Assembly (NCBI RefSeq): GCF_000284035.1
Contig: NC_016887.1
Coordinates: 186,001 to 250,000, forward strand
Reading direction: 5' to 3'
DNA from: Nocardia cyriacigeorgica GUH-2
GTDB taxonomy: Bacteria > Actinomycetota > Actinomycetes > Mycobacteriales > Mycobacteriaceae
DNA length: 64,000 nt
The notes beneath the pieces were generated by a model. It searched no databases. It was not told the origin of the DNA and worked only from the letters and a program-made list of their open reading frames with translations. This document shows, piece after piece, positions 62,041 to 64,000 of this stretch (positions are counted from its first letter, which is position 1; each line of letters begins with the position of its first letter). The position numbers and the translations under genes were made by a program.

Positions 62041-62517
62041 GTGCAAGCACGCCCGATCCAAGCGCGTCCGTCCGACGCCGACATGGTCCGTGCCGCGATC
62101 GAAGCCGCCCGCGGCGCCGATCCGCGCGACGTCCCTGTGGGCGCAGTCGTCTTCGACGCCGACGGCCGCGAACTGGCCCGCGCCGCCAATGCCAGAGAGG
62201 CGCTCGGCGACCCGACTGCACACGCCGAGGTCCTCGCCCTGCGTCAGGCCGCGCAGATCCACGGCGACGGCTGGCGGCTGGAAGGCGCCACCCTCGCCGT
62301 CACCCTCGAGCCCTGCACCATGTGCGCGGGCGCCCTGGTGCTGGCCCGCGTCGGCCGCCTGATCTTCGGCGCCTGGGAACCCAAAACCGGCGCCGTCGGC
62401 TCCCTCTGGGACGTGGTCCGCGACCGCCGCCTCAACCACCGCCCCGAAGTCCGCGGCGGCATCCTCGAACCCGAATGCGCCGCCCTCCTCGACGCCTTCT
62501 TCCACTCCCAACGTTGA
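62041..62517 (+). CDS. tadA: tRNA(adenine-34) deaminase
   Basis: TadA makes inosine at the wobble position of tRNA-Arg(ACG), whose gene is in this window. The 158-residue protein shows MVRAAIEAARGADPRDVPVG, AVVFDADGREL, PTAHAEVLALRQAA (HAE: zinc His and catalytic Glu), EPCTMCAGALVLARVGRLIF (two zinc Cys) and SLWDVVRDRRLNHRPEVRGG. GTG 62041 with GGAGAAGG upstream gives normal length; the longer frame from 61930 adds a low-complexity extension. Confidence 0.93.
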   Translation: MQARPIQARPSDADMVRAAIEAARGADPRDVPVGAVVFDADGRELARAANAREALGDPTAHAEVLALRQAAQIHGDGWRLEGATLAVTLEPCTMCAGALVLARVGRLIFGAWEPKTGAVGSLWDVVRDRRLNHRPEVRGGILEPECAALLDAFFHSQR

Positions 62518-62584
62518 ACCCCACCCGACCCCACCCTGACCTGTCGATTTAGCGATCAGCGCCGATTCCGGTAGCCTAGTCGGC

Positions 62585-62675
62585 GGTGGCGTGTCCGAGC
62601 GGCCTAAGGAGCACGCCTCGAAAGCGTGTGAGGGGTAACCCCCCTCCGAGGGTTCAAATCCCTCCGCCACCGCCA
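62585..62675 (+). tRNA. tRNA-Ser (anticodon CGA)
   Basis: The acceptor GGTGGCG pairs with CGCCACC; the anticodon arm CACGC-CTCGAAA-GCGTG gives CGA. There is a long variable arm, discriminator G and encoded CCA. TAGCCT (62571-62576) is a likely -10. Confidence 0.95.
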
Positions 62676-62715
62676 AAAAGCCCCTCGCCTGTTCACTCAG
62701 GCGAGGGGCTTTTTT
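62676..62715 (+). terminator. Rho-independent terminator of tRNA-Ser(CGA)
   Basis: AAAAGCCCCTCGCCTG pairs with CAGGCGAGGGGCTTTT over a six-base loop, followed by TTTCT. A strong canonical terminator directly after the tRNA. Confidence 0.92.
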
Positions 62716-62747
62716 CTGCGCGGCTCGTCGTTGGCCGGGGTGCGGGC

Positions 62748-63689
62748 TCACACACCGGGCGGGCTCACAGCAAACTCCTCGGACAGTCGCCGCCGCCGGA
62801 AGTTCCGTGGCGTTTCGCCGTACTCGGATTTGAACGCCGTCGAGAACCCGGCGCTGGTGAACCCGCAGCGTGCCGCGACCTCGGCAATGGATAGCGGCCC
62901 CGGACGCGCAAGCAGCTCCCGGGCGGCGCGCAGAGCCTCGGTCCGCCGTAGATCTCGATAGGTGATCCCCGTCTGATGCAGCACCAGCCGAAGTTGCCTC
63001 GGCGACCAGCCGAGCGCGCGAGCGACCGCGGGCAGCCGGACATCACCGGAGCCGAGGTTCGCTCGCACGAATGCTCGGATGGCGTCGACGGTTTCGGCCA
63101 CATGCGACGGCTGTGGGCCGACGTCGCCGATGAGCATCAAGCACAGCAGCTCGGTGACCCGGTCACAGATGGCGTCGAATTCCAGCGTCGTCAGGGTCGA
63201 TTGCGCGGCGAGCGTGGTGGCGAGCATGTTCAACACCACCCGGCCCAGCCCCGATGACATGTCCAGCACCGCCTCTGAGCTGCTGCCGGCGGGCAGTCGC
63301 TGCTCGAGCTGTGCGCGGGGCAGCAGCAGCGCATGCGCCGTCGAGCCGGGCAGCAGCACCCGGCACGTCCGGTCCAGTTCGAGGACGAACCCGTGGTGCG
63401 GCGGTACCCGGGTGAGCCGATCGGGCTGCTGGATGACGTATTCGCCGTGCTCGGGGAACACGATCCAGCAGTGATCGGTCGGTCCGCGCTGGATATGGGA
63501 GCGGATGCGGTTCATCAGGTGATCGCCGCGCTGCTGTGCGCGCAGCAGGGTGTAGCCCGAGGATTCCTGCACCGTGATCCGCGACCACCAGTTGGCCGGA
63601 TCACGGTACCGGTGCTCGGCGGTCAGGAAATGGTCGGTGACCTCGGTCCACACCGCTGTGCTCGCTACGGTCAGCTCGGAGTACCGCAT
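62748..63689 (-). CDS. AraC family transcriptional regulator
   Basis: The protein has 313 residues. The N-terminal AraC-binding-like domain (about 20-170, WIVFPEHGEYVIQQPDRLTR; LELDRTCRVLLPGSTAHALL) precedes the C-terminal double HTH (SGDVRLPAVARALGWSPRQL; IAEVAARCGFTSAGFSTAFK; SEYGETPRNFRRRR). This layout is the AraC-binding-like/NPH-responsive group seen next to P450 or oxygenase genes. ATG 63689. The P450 gene lies upstream on the same strand, 90 bases away, so it may be its target or a neighbour in the same unit. Confidence 0.88.
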   Translation of the reverse strand: MRYSELTVASTAVWTEVTDHFLTAEHRYRDPANWWSRITVQESSGYTLLRAQQRGDHLMNRIRSHIQRGPTDHCWIVFPEHGEYVIQQPDRLTRVPPHHGFVLELDRTCRVLLPGSTAHALLLPRAQLEQRLPAGSSSEAVLDMSSGLGRVVLNMLATTLAAQSTLTTLEFDAICDRVTELLCLMLIGDVGPQPSHVAETVDAIRAFVRANLGSGDVRLPAVARALGWSPRQLRLVLHQTGITYRDLRRTEALRAARELLARPGPLSIAEVAARCGFTSAGFSTAFKSEYGETPRNFRRRRLSEEFAVSPPGV

Positions 63690-63779
63690 GACTCGGTCGT
63701 TCTGATGTCGATCTCCACGTGTGCGATCAGCGGTGGTCGCACCGAATTCTTCCAGCTTCCCGCCGGTGGGCGTACCTGC

Positions 63780-64000
<221 letters not shown>

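Overview
The window is a high-GC actinobacterial chromosome segment. Its cell-envelope genes place it in the mycolic-acid-containing Mycobacteriales: dprE1, both galactofuranosyltransferases (glfT1, glfT2), the Wzm/Wzt galactan exporter, an antigen-85-type mycolyltransferase and the proteasome activator Bpa. Much of it follows the gene content known from Mycobacterium tuberculosis around Rv3752-Rv3790. The small secreted-protein families and the hut gene set suggest Nocardia or a close relative; this genus call is an inference. No rRNA, CRISPR array, transposase or integrase was seen.

Layout. 1-16 kb is an envelope-sugar region: dprE1 (3' end outside the window), GtrA flippase-like genes, rmlAC and rmlB, a DUF2142 membrane protein, a GT2 glycosyltransferase and glfT2, mixed with a DUF5753 regulator, an esterase and small secreted proteins. 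16-24 kb holds a lipoprotein, an SDR gene behind a 24-bp palindrome, rsgA with a possible leader ORF, the wzm-wzt-glfT1 operon, bpa, and a SufS-like protein without the PLP lysine. 24-33.7 kb is general metabolism (quinone oxidoreductase, lactate monooxygenase, MarR, mycolyltransferase, aromatic aminotransferase, a DLH-like protein) with tRNA-Ser(TGA), tRNA-Ser(GCT) and tRNA-Arg(ACG).

33.7-53.6 kb is a histidine-utilisation (hut) regulon: an NCS1 permease-hutI-hutG operon and a divergent hutT-hutH operon share one control region. Then come hutU (minus strand) and, divergent from it, a short NAD-glutamate dehydrogenase with a HutC-type repressor. Together these genes would import histidine and take it through urocanate, imidazolone propionate and formiminoglutamate to glutamate and then 2-oxoglutarate. 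The two divergent control regions carry TGTATA(T/G)ACA-type palindromes lying between the -35 and -10 elements. That is the expected arrangement for HutC repression.

Between the terminators of hutH (40.6 kb) and hutU (47.5 kb) sits a roughly 6.9-kb accessory island, visibly less GC-rich than its flanks. It contains four small modules: (a) three overlapping minus-strand genes for a small membrane protein, a 47-residue protein and a cold-shock-like OB-fold protein; (b) an HTH-TPR regulator plus a SLOG-like nucleotide-binding protein; (c) an RNase-H/RuvC-like protein plus a soluble Ser/Thr kinase, with a convergent 134-residue protein; (d) a DUF6879 protein and a two-gene unit whose YCII gene is frameshifted. 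Modules (b) and (c) are the best candidates for an undescribed conflict or signalling system.

53.6-64 kb holds a Vsr/C5-cytosine methyltransferase pair with no restriction enzyme, an ABM monooxygenase, a heterodimeric ABC exporter, a glycolipid-binding-domain protein, tyrA, the tadA pair, tRNA-Ser(CGA), an AraC regulator and the C-terminal end of a cytochrome P450. Most gene starts were chosen by Shine-Dalgarno (SD) position and family length and are stated where they differ from the longest reading frame.
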